Positions 16,561 through 25,542 of a stretch of 64,000 nt of DNA are shown piece by piece. The stretch's first letter is position 1, and each line of letters begins with the position of its first letter. Where the stretch lies: positions 1-64,000 of the forward strand of contig CALIFY010000018.1 of NCBI GenBank assembly GCA_938021675.1, read 5' to 3'. Made by a program: the position numbers and the translations under genes. Source of the DNA: an uncultured Acidimicrobiales bacterium. GTDB lineage: Bacteria; Actinomycetota; Acidimicrobiia; Acidimicrobiales; SZUA-35. The notes under the pieces were generated by a model. It saw only the letters and a program-made list of their open reading frames with translations. It made no database searches and was not told where the DNA came from.

Positions 16561-17762
16561 GACGAGCGCCCCGGTTCGGGCTCTAGGGCTTGGTCACCGT
16601 GCTCGTGTAGCCGGAACAGGAAGTCTGGATCGCCGGGCACCCAGTCGTTGTCGACTTGCGATCGCCGACCGACCCGTCTGGTCCGCTCGAGGAGTTCTCG
16701 TCCCAGTTCGAGTTGAGGACGTTCCCAGCGCTCAAGAGCTTGAGCCGCATCACCGACCGTCGATAGTTCGGCCGCGAGGCGCCAGCCGTCTTCGGCCGCC
16801 TTGGCCGTACCAGCGGCGGCATGAGGTCGTACCGCGAATGCCGCGTCTCCGAGTAGACAGATACGACCAAACGCCATCCGATCGACCTCAATGTCGTAGA
16901 TCGTTTGAAGAAACGGGTGCTCGGTTGCTGTTACCACCGCAGCGACCACTTCGGGTAGGCGAGCTTCGGCCACGGCCCGGATTTCAGCAACGTGGTGGGC
17001 GGCCACTTGGCCTGGAGGAACCGATAGATGACGGACGCTTCCGGCCCGATCGGTGAGTAGATCATCGAGTTCACCGCCTGCCAGATAGTTCCGATACCAC
17101 ACGAAATTCAGGAGCCGTGCGCCGGGGGCGACCGAACCGTCGATACTCGGTACCGGGTAGACGAGAATATGGCCATTGGCGTGCACGAAGTAGGTAATAG
17201 CGTCGCCGAGTTGGTCCGTCACGCTGGCTGGTAGCAACTGCTCTTGGACCGTTCCCCTCCAGGCGACGTAGCCGGCGTACTGGGCTGCCGCTGCAGGTTG
17301 GAGCGTTTGCCGCACGATCGAACCGATGCCGTCGGCCGCCACCAGTACATCGCCGGTGAACGTTGCCCCGTTGGAGAAACGAGCGGTCACGTCATCGTCG
17401 GACTGTTCGACATCTATCAACTCATGGCCGAGGTGATAGCGGTCTTGGTCAAAGCACCGGATGAGGTGTCCAAAGACGGTGTTCCATGAGCTAAAGAGGT
17501 ACCGGTGGAGCTGATCGTGAGCCACCGACCCATCACGGTAGAGGTACCGGATGTGGTCGGTGGCCACGCTGATATCTTCGAGGTCGACGCCGGCGCGATG
17601 GGTCAGGTAACGGCCGGTTGCCTCCAAAAACCCGAGACCCGCGCCCCGTTCGGTAAGCGCCGTTGTCGATCGCTCGAAGACCGAGACATCGAAACCGGCA
17701 TCTTGGAGGAGACACGCCGTCGTCAGCCCACCGAGCGACCCGCCGACAACCCCGATCCGCAT
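16557..17762 (-). CDS. FAD-dependent aromatic-ring monooxygenase, 2,6-dihydroxypyridine hydroxylase-like
   Basis: This 401-aa protein is a class A flavoprotein hydroxylase. It has the FAD-binding GGSLGGLTTACLL at the start, DVLVAADGIGSIVR in the middle, and the second FAD motif CLLGDAAFAVRPHAAAGTAK. The spacing and the segment YAGYVAWRGTV followed by LLNFVWYRN closely recall 2,6-dihydroxypyridine 3-monooxygenase of the nicotine pathway. A hydroxylated N-heterocycle or phenolic substrate is therefore likely, without proof. It is 18 bases downstream of the PPOX gene and overlaps the DUF3500 gene. Confidence 0.85.
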   Translation of the reverse strand: MRIGVVGGSLGGLTTACLLQDAGFDVSVFERSTTALTERGAGLGFLEATGRYLTHRAGVDLEDISVATDHIRYLYRDGSVAHDQLHRYLFSSWNTVFGHLIRCFDQDRYHLGHELIDVEQSDDDVTARFSNGATFTGDVLVAADGIGSIVRQTLQPAAAAQYAGYVAWRGTVQEQLLPASVTDQLGDAITYFVHANGHILVYPVPSIDGSVAPGARLLNFVWYRNYLAGGELDDLLTDRAGSVRHLSVPPGQVAAHHVAEIRAVAEARLPEVVAAVVTATEHPFLQTIYDIEVDRMAFGRICLLGDAAFAVRPHAAAGTAKAAEDGWRLAAELSTVGDAAQALERWERPQLELGRELLERTRRVGRRSQVDNDWVPGDPDFLFRLHEHGDQALEPEPGRSS

Positions 17763-17780
17763 GACGACGACTGGTTTCGA

Positions 17781-18305
17781 TCAGCCTGGAACGCCAAAGG
17801 TGGCTATCTTGTCGACCGTACACTCGAAGAGGATCCGCCGCTCGTCGATCGACGGATCGCGTAGGCCATATTCGTCGCCTTCGCCGATGTATTTCTTCCA
17901 GATGCGATCGAGCTGTTGGGTAACCCGGGCGCCATCTTGGGGGTCGTCCTCGGAGATCTCACGATCGACCGTAACTTTGAGGCTGAGCCAGTGGTACATG
18001 TTCTCCGGGTTCAGGATCAGGAGAGTGATCTGCGGGTTATTTCGGATCCACTCGGTCTTCTTCCGGTGCGATGCGACATTGACCAGGACCTTGTCGTCCT
18101 CGTAGTCGAACCACATAGGCGTGAGGTTCGGTCGACCGTCGGTTCCCATGACGGCCATGACGCAAGCGACCGGCTTGTCCATGAGCTGTTTGTAGGTGTC
18201 GTCTAACGCACTGATCGAGTCGATTGTCTCGCGGTCGCCGACGGAGAATTGATTCGGCTGTAGTCCCTCGGAGACGTCGATGAACTTAGAAACGGTAACG
18301 GCCAT
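17781..18305 (-). CDS. PPOX-class (F420- or FMN-dependent) split-barrel protein
   Basis: This 174-aa protein has the pyridoxamine-phosphate-oxidase-like split barrel: VACVMAVMGTDGRPNLTPMW, then KVLVNVASHRKKTEWIRNNP, and NPENMYHWLSLKVTV. These are the hallmarks of actinobacterial PPOX proteins that reduce substrates with F420H2, including the phosphate-contacting K/R cluster. It sits between the ThDP enzyme and the FAD hydroxylase in one operon. The 88 bases upstream contain a partly palindromic segment around CTGCTGACAGC that could be an operator. Confidence 0.85.
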   Translation of the reverse strand: MAVTVSKFIDVSEGLQPNQFSVGDRETIDSISALDDTYKQLMDKPVACVMAVMGTDGRPNLTPMWFDYEDDKVLVNVASHRKKTEWIRNNPQITLLILNPENMYHWLSLKVTVDREISEDDPQDGARVTQQLDRIWKKYIGEGDEYGLRDPSIDERRILFECTVDKIATFGVPG

Positions 18306-18393
18306 GATCCCCCATGTCTTCTTTCTACTAACTTACTAGCTGCTGACAGCAAGCTAACCACAAGCGACGGTTGTAGACCAAGGACGGGCCGCG

Positions 18394-20013
18394 TCAGCCG
18401 CGGGTTACGTCGAGGAGACGCCGGTACGGGCTCGGGTCGATCCGAACGTCGATCAGGCGCGGTGACCGCCAGCCGCCGTCGAGGGCTGCGACGAACTCAT
18501 CGACGCTCGTGACCGTCAACCCGGTCATCGCGTTGGCCGCCGCTACTGCCGCGAAGTCGGTCTCTTGGTACGCCGTGGCGGCCCGTCCGCCGTGTGTCGG
18601 ACGTTGTTTGATTTCGATCAGGCTCAGCGCGCTGTCATTGAACACGACGATCGTGATCGGGAGATTAAGACGGGAAATGGTCTCGATCTCGGCCAGCGTC
18701 ATACCGAGCCCACCGTCGCCGACCAGGCAAAGAACGGGTGATCCTGGTCTGGCGATGGCGGCACCGATGGCCGCGGGGACGGCGTACCCCATCGTGGCCA
18801 GGCCATTCGAGATCAGGAGCCGTCGGGCGTCGGCAACGGGCCACAATGGCATGATGGCCAGGAAGTGGGCACCGGCATCAACGGTGATGGTTGCATCCCG
18901 AGGTGTACGAGCGATCGCTGCCTCGACGAGTTCGGTTGGGGATAGGGCTGGGCCAGACCGGCGATCACCGAGGTCGTGTCCGTTGATGCTTCTTCGCACG
19001 GACTCCCGATGCGTCGAACCGGCGGTCGGGGCCCACCCGTGGTCTCGGCCGCCGAGCGCGATCGTTGCCAACTCACCGAGGTCGCCGACTACCTCGGTGG
19101 TGATCGGGAGATATTTGTCGTCGGCGGCGACCGTCGCCAGCGAGAGCACAGGGGCAACGATTGTCCATGGGGCAGGGATCAGTTCGACCGAATCTAGGCC
19201 GATAGCGATGATCAGATCGGCTTGGTCCAGCAACGGTCGTTCCGACGCGCCATTGGTGAACAACCCGCCGGCGCATCGATGCTCGGTGTCTATGGTCCCG
19301 ATGGCCTGGTATGTGGTCAACACCGGTGCGCCGAACCGTTCGAGTACCGGCCGTAACCGTGCCGCATGATCGACCGCGTCCAAGCCGAGTATCACGACGG
19401 GTCGAGATGCTCGGGCGATTCGTCGCGCCACCCCGTCCAGCTGGCCAACAAGATCGGTGGCTGGCGCCGAAGATCGAGGCGCCACGGTGGCCGGTGTTCT
19501 TCGGCCGACACCGGTGGCCGAGGCGTCATAGTCGAGGTGGACCGCACCCCGCCTCGGGGCGTTGGCGAACTGGATAAGGTCGACAAGCCCCTGGGTATCG
19601 GAGGCTGCGCCGACGGTGGCGCCGGCCTTTACCGCCGGGTCGAACATGGCCAGTTGGTCGAGCTGTTGATGAGCGACTCGATCTGCCGAACCCACCGGGA
19701 CGGTGTCGGTGACGAGGATCAGGGGATGCCGGTCGAGGGTGGCTTGCGCCGCTCCGTTGACCGCTGACGCCGCCCCCGGTCCCCGGGTCACAACCGCCAC
19801 CGCCGGCCGGCCAACTAGCAAGCCATAGACCGATGCCATGATGCAGGCTGACGTCTCGGCGTGGGCGAGCACGAACCGGACGTCGTTGTTGGTCAACGCG
19901 TCGATGACGTCGAGGTTGGGGCCACCACCGGGGAGACCGAAGGCGACTGACGCACCCGCCTCTGCTACTGCGTCGGCGAGCGTGATGTGCGGTGGGTTCG
20001 CCGGCAAAGCCAT
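18394..20013 (-). CDS. Thiamine-diphosphate enzyme, acetolactate-synthase / benzoylformate-decarboxylase-like
   Basis: This 539-aa three-domain ThDP enzyme has the catalytic glutamate in LAHAETSACIMA, a central DHS-like domain, and the C-terminal ThDP motif GDGGLGMTLAEIETISRLNL ending in FND. No membrane or signal segment is present. It is more like the decarboxylase-lyase branch than biosynthetic acetolactate synthase, because no regulatory-subunit gene is nearby. The frame opens at a GTG at 20031, but the ATG at 20013 gives the normal family start. It leads a reverse-strand operon with the PPOX, FAD hydroxylase and DUF3500 genes. Together these could oxidise and decarboxylate an aromatic or heteroaromatic acid; that is inference. 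Confidence 0.87.
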   Translation of the reverse strand: MALPANPPHITLADAVAEAGASVAFGLPGGGPNLDVIDALTNNDVRFVLAHAETSACIMASVYGLLVGRPAVAVVTRGPGAASAVNGAAQATLDRHPLILVTDTVPVGSADRVAHQQLDQLAMFDPAVKAGATVGAASDTQGLVDLIQFANAPRRGAVHLDYDASATGVGRRTPATVAPRSSAPATDLVGQLDGVARRIARASRPVVILGLDAVDHAARLRPVLERFGAPVLTTYQAIGTIDTEHRCAGGLFTNGASERPLLDQADLIIAIGLDSVELIPAPWTIVAPVLSLATVAADDKYLPITTEVVGDLGELATIALGGRDHGWAPTAGSTHRESVRRSINGHDLGDRRSGPALSPTELVEAAIARTPRDATITVDAGAHFLAIMPLWPVADARRLLISNGLATMGYAVPAAIGAAIARPGSPVLCLVGDGGLGMTLAEIETISRLNLPITIVVFNDSALSLIEIKQRPTHGGRAATAYQETDFAAVAAANAMTGLTVTSVDEFVAALDGGWRSPRLIDVRIDPSPYRRLLDVTRG

Positions 20014-20115
20014 CGTGGAACTGTAAAACACCGATCTGGCCCATCCGAATCTGGACCGAAACTCGGCTATCTGGACGGAGGTCTCTGTTTCGATATGCCG
20101 GTCGCCGATATCCCG

Positions 20116-21192
20116 CTAGGCAAGGGTGTCGTTGTGGTCAAACTCGTGGCGTTGCAGTTCGCCAGGGAGCCACTCGTCTGTCGCTGAGGTCGGCGGCGCA
20201 GGTGTCGGGGGAGGGAGGGGGAGAGGGGTGGGGGCCGGATCGATCGTTGGTGTCTGTGGTTCCGGTGATTCTTCGGTCGTCGTCGTCAACGGTGTCGCCG
20301 CGGTCTGCGTCGTGGTCGTCGGAACCTCGATGGTTGTCGGCGCCTCGGTGACCGTAGGAGCCGAGGTGTCGACGATGGGCTCGGTGGTAGTCGTCGTCGG
20401 ATCGTCGATGGGGGTCGGGGGAGGGTTGTTTGGCTCGTTCGGGTTGAGCTCGCCATCGTCGGTCGGGGGAGCGGTCTGCGTTGGGTCTTGCTCATCGACA
20501 GCCGGTTCGAGTGGCGCTATCCCAGCGGCTTCAGCGATTAGTTCACTGGCGAGGCCGGCTGTCGCCTCGGCACTGCTGGGGGCGGCGTCGGCCGCTGCCC
20601 GAAGAGGTTCTTTGGTCCGATTCGATCTGGCTGGCGCAGCCGGGGGTCGCTGTCCCGCCGCCTCGCTTGCGGCTTGGCCGAGGCGGTCGGCGAAGCTCAT
20701 GTGACGACCAGATCCCGTAAGATCCTCTTCGCGACGCGATTCCGACACCCCGCCATCGGCCGTCGGTCGGGCGTCGGTGGAGCGAAATGTCGGCGAGCCG
20801 TCGGTGGTCAACCGTTCCCATACCCCGGCTCGGCCGAGGCCAAGGATGGCCAGCAACAGGCATACGACGGCAAGCAAGGCGGTGGCCTGGCGGCGGTAGA
20901 AGGTTTCGGGGTCGATAGGTCCGACCCCCAGACGGTGGTGCCAAGGCGTTCGCCCTGGTGGCCCGAACTCCCGCTCCGGTTTAGGGACGATCGTGACATC
21001 ATCGAGAATCGATCCGCTTTCGGTGGGAACCAGGCTGAGGTCTACGTCATCCCGTTCCGGATCGGCTGGATCGGCTGGATCGGCTGGATCGTCTGGGTCG
21101 AGGAGGTCAACGGCAGCGTCTGATCCGTGCACCTCGTCGTCGAGAGAGGAGGCGTCGGGCGACCCACCGAGACGCGGCGGAGCGTCTGGCAT
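20116..21192 (-). CDS. Single-pass membrane protein with Pro/Thr-rich external domain
   Basis: This 358-aa protein has an acidic, presumably cytoplasmic N-terminal part of about 100 residues, one membrane helix at about 103-125 (ALLAVVCLLLAILGLG), and a long low-complexity outer segment. The last 130 residues are dominated by Pro, Thr and acidic residues, as in mucin-like, wall-spanning stalks. The N-terminal part carries three or four DPA repeats encoded by 9-bp repeats at 21059-21094. I see no folded extracellular domain. The layout is strikingly like that of the protein at 49263-50549. Function is unknown; surface anchoring or wall spacing is a guess. Confidence 0.7.
   Translation of the reverse strand: MPDAPPRLGGSPDASSLDDEVHGSDAAVDLLDPDDPADPADPADPERDDVDLSLVPTESGSILDDVTIVPKPEREFGPPGRTPWHHRLGVGPIDPETFYRRQATALLAVVCLLLAILGLGRAGVWERLTTDGSPTFRSTDARPTADGGVSESRREEDLTGSGRHMSFADRLGQAASEAAGQRPPAAPARSNRTKEPLRAAADAAPSSAEATAGLASELIAEAAGIAPLEPAVDEQDPTQTAPPTDDGELNPNEPNNPPPTPIDDPTTTTTEPIVDTSAPTVTEAPTTIEVPTTTTQTAATPLTTTTEESPEPQTPTIDPAPTPLPLPPPTPAPPTSATDEWLPGELQRHEFDHNDTLA
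21059..21094. repeat. 9-bp tandem repeat within the Pro/Thr-rich gene
   Basis: GGATCGGCT is repeated three times exactly, followed by a decayed fourth copy. It encodes DPA repeats on the minus strand. Repeats of a multiple of three keep the frame and can change copy number. Confidence 0.85.
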
Positions 21193-21284
21193 GGTGATGA
21201 CTTTCGCGCGGCTTTTGCCTCGACGCTAGGACCACACCAGTGTTGTTGTTTGGACGCCCATGGGAACCGGTCGGACCGTTGAGA

Positions 21285-22124
21285 CTATTGCCGTGCTCGC
21301 ATCGCCTGTAACTGGCTCGCGACGTGGGTAAACGGCGAAAGCATCTGATCTAGGAATCCGGGGTTGGGCGCCTCGTGTAATCCGACCTCGGTGTCGCACA
21401 AACCGGGGTTGTAGTACGTGCCAAACAACACGTCGAAACCAGAGAATAGATTGGCGTAGTTCTTGTTGTATGCCTCTGGATCGACAGAGTGGTGCCATCG
21501 ATGCCAGTTTGGGGAGGCGATGACCTTGGCCAACGGCCCATGGTTCCACCCGAGATGGCAGTGCACGTAACGATTGTGGAGGTACGCGACGATGTTCGCC
21601 CCTCCAAGTGCCCAAAGCGGTAGTCCGGTCCAACCGATGAGGACCAGATAGCCAAGCCGCACGATCGTGGTTTCAAAAACGTGAACCCGCGACGAGGTCA
21701 GCCAGGTCAGGTTTCGGTCGCTGTGGTGAACGGCGTGGACACCCCATAGCGGCGTGTTGTGCATGACGCGATGGGTCCAGTAGTCGGCGAAGTCGAGCAA
21801 TACGACGGCGGCAACAACCGCCAGCGGCCACGGAAGAGCAGCCCACAGCGCGGTGTCCACGTGGGGCAACCCGACCTTCGACCACGGGCTTACCGTCAGG
21901 TCGATATCGAGGACCAGGAACGCGGCCAATAGTCCGTTTGTCAACAGGATCATGAACGTCAGCGTGACGCTTCGGAGCGTTTCATCCGACAGTCGAAGTG
22001 CGGCCCGGCCGCGGGCGACGACGGCCAGGGTCGTGAACAGCACGAACGGCACCGCAAGCCGCAAGGCGTTGGACCCTTGAAACACCTCGATTGCAGAAAG
22101 CACGGCATCGGGCATCACCGTCAC
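21285..22124 (-). CDS. Sterol-desaturase / fatty-acid-hydroxylase family di-iron membrane enzyme
   Basis: This 279-aa integral membrane protein has the histidine clusters that bind the two irons: DYWTHRVMH (HxxxH), VHAVHHSDR (HxxHH), the single HCH region near HNRYVHCHLGW, and WHRWHHS. These define the family that hydroxylates or desaturates sterols, carotenoids and lipids. Five or six hydrophobic segments surround them. It is divergent from the secreted glycosidase-like gene, with which it may share a promoter region (22125-22331). The lipid substrate is not evident. Confidence 0.88.
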   Translation of the reverse strand: MTVMPDAVLSAIEVFQGSNALRLAVPFVLFTTLAVVARGRAALRLSDETLRSVTLTFMILLTNGLLAAFLVLDIDLTVSPWSKVGLPHVDTALWAALPWPLAVVAAVVLLDFADYWTHRVMHNTPLWGVHAVHHSDRNLTWLTSSRVHVFETTIVRLGYLVLIGWTGLPLWALGGANIVAYLHNRYVHCHLGWNHGPLAKVIASPNWHRWHHSVDPEAYNKNYANLFSGFDVLFGTYYNPGLCDTEVGLHEAPNPGFLDQMLSPFTHVASQLQAMRARQ

Positions 22125-22331
22125 TACGTCGTCTGACGCAGCTGTCGACTTAAGCGAGGTTTGTTTCCCGCCCGTCCTTCGGTCCGGGCGTGGCCGGTGC
22201 GAGGGAGGACGTCTTGCTTAGTGACCCGTAGACCGTTCGGCCCACGTCCGATGTGTGAGCCAGGAAACATGACGTGTAGCAACAAGCGACGACATGGTGT
22301 GTTCTGGAAAGAAATGGCCTGTTCCGAACAT

Positions 22332-23564
22332 ATGACGTCGACCGATGTACGCGACGTTGGACCCGGTCGCCGCGTGCATGGCCGGCTCGCAACGAGGATG
22401 ATCGTTGCGACCCTGATCGTCATTGCCGCCAGCCTGGTCGGTACGGGAGCGGCTGACGCCGAAACAACGAAACCGGCAACGTTGCCGTTCATCGACGAGT
22501 GTCCGGCGCTTCGGAGCGCTCCGGCCGAGACCCTCGACGGCCAGCAGAGACGGACGATCATCGCCGCCTACTGTGGCACCCTTCGTCGTCTACCCGATGC
22601 CGCTGGTTTCGACTACTGGACGGCTGAACTGGAGTCAGGGTTGTCTCCGATCGCTTTGGTTGGGCAGCTCATGGCATCGGACGAGTATCGAGCGCGTTCG
22701 ACGCTTTCGTTCCGTGACGCGCTTTCGTTGGTCGGGTCCGACCGCGTCGGCGGTGGTGACGGTCCACCGCCCGACGACGAGGTTCAACCCGAGTCGGCCG
22801 TCGGTGCCGACGGGCTGTCGGTCCGCGCCGCGATGACCAGCGAGGCTTTCGGTCGGTTCGTCGAGGAGCGGGCGCTCGAGGGTCTCGACTGGATCACCCC
22901 TGCCATGGCCCATGGACGGCTGTCGGGCCATCGTCAGGCGGTCAACGTGGTCTATGTCCATCTATCCCGCAGTCGTGGCATGCGCGTCAGTCCTGCGACC
23001 GATCCGAGACGCCCGGTCGGTGCCTGGGCTGACGAGATCGGAGCTCACGCGGCGATCAATGGGAATTGGTTTGCCCCATTCGACGGCCCGGCGGTGTCCG
23101 CTGGAGAGGTCTACGGCGGCAACGATCACGGTTATACCGCATTGTTCGGTATGACGGCCGAACGTGACGCAATCGTCGAACACCACCGGGAAGTGAACGG
23201 TGAGGTCGATGATCGAATCGTCGAGGGCGTGTCTGGTCATCCGACCCTGATTCACGACGGCGTCACCACGTCGGATTTCGGCGGCGACCCAACGTTCGCT
23301 AGCCGGCACCCTCGCACCGCGATCGGTCTCGATTCCAGTGGCGACGTGTTACTCCTGGTCACCGTGGATGGTCGGAGCTCGGTCGCTAGCGGAATGACCG
23401 GCCCAGAAACTGCGGCGTTGCTGGCCCAACTGGGAGCCGATGACGCCGTCATGCTCGACGGTGGCGGCTCGACGACCATGTGGATCCAAGGCCGGGGTGT
23501 GGTCAACACGCCGTCTGAAGCGGTTCGTGCTGTGGGAAACCAGGTAGCCGTCTTCGGCGACTGA
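22332..23564 (+). CDS. Secreted DUF4214 plus phosphodiester-glycosidase (NAGPA-like) protein
   Basis: This 410-aa exported protein has a signal segment (IVATLIVIAASLVGTGA). A DUF4214-like module follows (YCGTLRRLPDAAGFDYWTAE and LVGQLMASDEYRAR), typical of surface and calcium-binding repeat proteins. The C-terminal domain shows the phosphodiester-glycosidase fold seen in NAGPA: AINGNWFAPF, HPRTAIGLD, and DDAVMLDGGGSTTMW. Such domains cleave sugar-phosphodiester bonds, so wall-polymer processing is plausible. The start is uncertain: the ATG at 22332 keeps the basic region before the signal; 22314 and 22398 are alternatives. Confidence 0.8.
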   Translation: MTSTDVRDVGPGRRVHGRLATRMIVATLIVIAASLVGTGAADAETTKPATLPFIDECPALRSAPAETLDGQQRRTIIAAYCGTLRRLPDAAGFDYWTAELESGLSPIALVGQLMASDEYRARSTLSFRDALSLVGSDRVGGGDGPPPDDEVQPESAVGADGLSVRAAMTSEAFGRFVEERALEGLDWITPAMAHGRLSGHRQAVNVVYVHLSRSRGMRVSPATDPRRPVGAWADEIGAHAAINGNWFAPFDGPAVSAGEVYGGNDHGYTALFGMTAERDAIVEHHREVNGEVDDRIVEGVSGHPTLIHDGVTTSDFGGDPTFASRHPRTAIGLDSSGDVLLLVTVDGRSSVASGMTGPETAALLAQLGADDAVMLDGGGSTTMWIQGRGVVNTPSEAVRAVGNQVAVFGD

Positions 23565-23626
23565 TAAAGCCTTGGTCGCCTGAAATTCGCCGATCGAGGT
23601 GGTAGGCGACCACTACGCTTCATGGC

Positions 23627-25435
23627 ATGACCGGTCCGCCGATCACCGGAGACCGGGAGCCAGCCAACCGATCCTTGGCTGCGCTGCGGTCGATGGCCCG
23701 ACACCACTGGCAGGTGTTGGGTGCGGCCAGCGTGGCCCGTGCGGCGGCGGCGATGCTGTCAGCTCTCCATCCGTACCTTCTCGCCGAGTTCGCTATCTCG
23801 GCCGACGACAGCGATCGTGCCGCCCGATTCTTGGTCCTGCTGTTCGCCACCGGCGTCGCTCACCTTCTGCTTTGGTCGGTTGGCGATTTCCTGGTTGCGG
23901 CCAAGGTCAATCCGCTGAGCTACGAATTCAAGCGGATCGTGTTCGCCTCGGTGTGGGCGGAGGAGTACCGTGGTTTCGTCGATCGGCCGTCTGGCAAAGT
24001 GGCGAGTTACGTCAACGACATTCGGAGTCACGTCGCGACTTTGTGGGACGCCGCCCACTATGGATTTCTGCCGATGCTGGCCTCGATCGCCATCTACGTC
24101 GCCCTGCTGTGGCGAACGGCCTCTACAAACGCACTGATCTACGGGGTGTTCCTGTTCGGGGCGGCCGCCATTCTCTCGGCCTTGGTCCGGCCGGTCAATC
24201 GCCGTCAGCGGGAGCTGACGGATCGGACCGCCAACAACACCGGTCGAGTGTTCGATTCCTATGCCAACTTTGTCAACGTGTTCTCGTTCCGAGCCCAGGC
24301 CGAAGAAGTGGGCCGCAACGATCGCCAGCTCGAAGGGCTCAAACGACACGAGGTCCGAGCGGGAATGGCGATGGCCTGGTATTGGTCGATCGCTTCGGTT
24401 CTGGTGCGAGTTCTGCTGTGGGCGTCGGTCATGGCCTACAGCTGGTATCAGTTCGACCGCGGCCAGATCTCCTTTCCCGCTCTCGTCGTATCGATCACCG
24501 TCATGGTCGACTTCACCAATCAGTACTGGAACGTCGTCCACAACCTCGGGGTCTGGGTCGAACACAGCGCAGCGTACCGCGAGGCCTACGGCTACCTGTT
24601 CCCTGGTCGTGACATCGTGTCCGAGCACTACAGCGGCGCAACGAGGTCGGCTGATTCATCGATGGGTGGCGAGGCGCCGTCTACCGCTCGGCCTCGGATA
24701 CGAGAGCAGCTGGAGGTACGAAATCTCTGCTTCGCGTACCCAGACGAGCCTGGCCGTCTTGTCCTCGACGACGTGAGTTTTCGGGTTCGTCGCGGCGAGA
24801 AATTGGGAATTGTCGGTCGGAGTGGCGAAGGAAAGTCGACACTGATCAAGATACTGCTCGGATTTTATAGGCCGACTGCCGGTGAGATCCTCGTCGATGG
24901 TCGGCCTGTCGGGCCGGAGTTGCTCAATGAACTGCAGGCCTACGTGCCGCAGGACACGTCGTTGTTCCAGGAAACGGTTGAGTACAACATCGGTTACGCC
25001 CATGACGGCGTCCCCACCGGTGAGCAGGTCCGGGAAGCGGCGGCCAAGGCCAACATCGCCGATTTCGTCGACTCGTTGCCGAGTCGATACGACACTCTGG
25101 TGGGGGAGCGTGGGATTAAGCTCAGCCTTGGGCAGCGCCAACGAATCGCCATCGCCAGAGCCTTTCTCAAACGGGCGGACCTGCTCGTCCTCGACGAGGC
25201 CACATCGGCGCTCGATTCGGAGACCGAGGCCCGGATCCAGGAGTCGCTACGAGAACTCTGGGCCGACAAGGCGGCCATCGTCATCGCTCACCGTCTCGCC
25301 ACCCTGAACGACGTCGATCACATCATCGTGATCGACAACGGCAAGGTGGTCGAGCGCGGTCCAAAGAAGGAACTGATGTGCGCCTCTGGATTGTTCGCAG
25401 AGCTCTGGGAACGGCAACGAGCCGGCCTGGCCTGA
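23627..25435 (+). CDS. ABC transporter with fused membrane and ATPase domains
   Basis: This 602-aa half-transporter has an exporter-type membrane domain of about six helices (residues 35-325) followed by an ATPase domain with Walker A GRSGEGKST, the signature LSLGQRQRIA, Walker B LLVLDEATSALD and the H-loop AIVIAHRLA. It should work as a homodimer. Exporters of this build move lipids, peptides or drugs. It is followed at 107 bases by an acyl-AMP ligase, but no link between the two is evident from sequence alone. Confidence 0.93.
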   Translation: MTGPPITGDREPANRSLAALRSMARHHWQVLGAASVARAAAAMLSALHPYLLAEFAISADDSDRAARFLVLLFATGVAHLLLWSVGDFLVAAKVNPLSYEFKRIVFASVWAEEYRGFVDRPSGKVASYVNDIRSHVATLWDAAHYGFLPMLASIAIYVALLWRTASTNALIYGVFLFGAAAILSALVRPVNRRQRELTDRTANNTGRVFDSYANFVNVFSFRAQAEEVGRNDRQLEGLKRHEVRAGMAMAWYWSIASVLVRVLLWASVMAYSWYQFDRGQISFPALVVSITVMVDFTNQYWNVVHNLGVWVEHSAAYREAYGYLFPGRDIVSEHYSGATRSADSSMGGEAPSTARPRIREQLEVRNLCFAYPDEPGRLVLDDVSFRVRRGEKLGIVGRSGEGKSTLIKILLGFYRPTAGEILVDGRPVGPELLNELQAYVPQDTSLFQETVEYNIGYAHDGVPTGEQVREAAAKANIADFVDSLPSRYDTLVGERGIKLSLGQRQRIAIARAFLKRADLLVLDEATSALDSETEARIQESLRELWADKAAIVIAHRLATLNDVDHIIVIDNGKVVERGPKKELMCASGLFAELWERQRAGLA

Positions 25436-25542
25436 TCCTCTGCGGTGGTCGCTGACGTTCTGTGACACCGAGGTTTCCGCCACCTGAACGGCTGAAGTTA
25501 CTCGGGCGTAACGCAATCCCGCACCGCTGGGTCTAAACGCTC

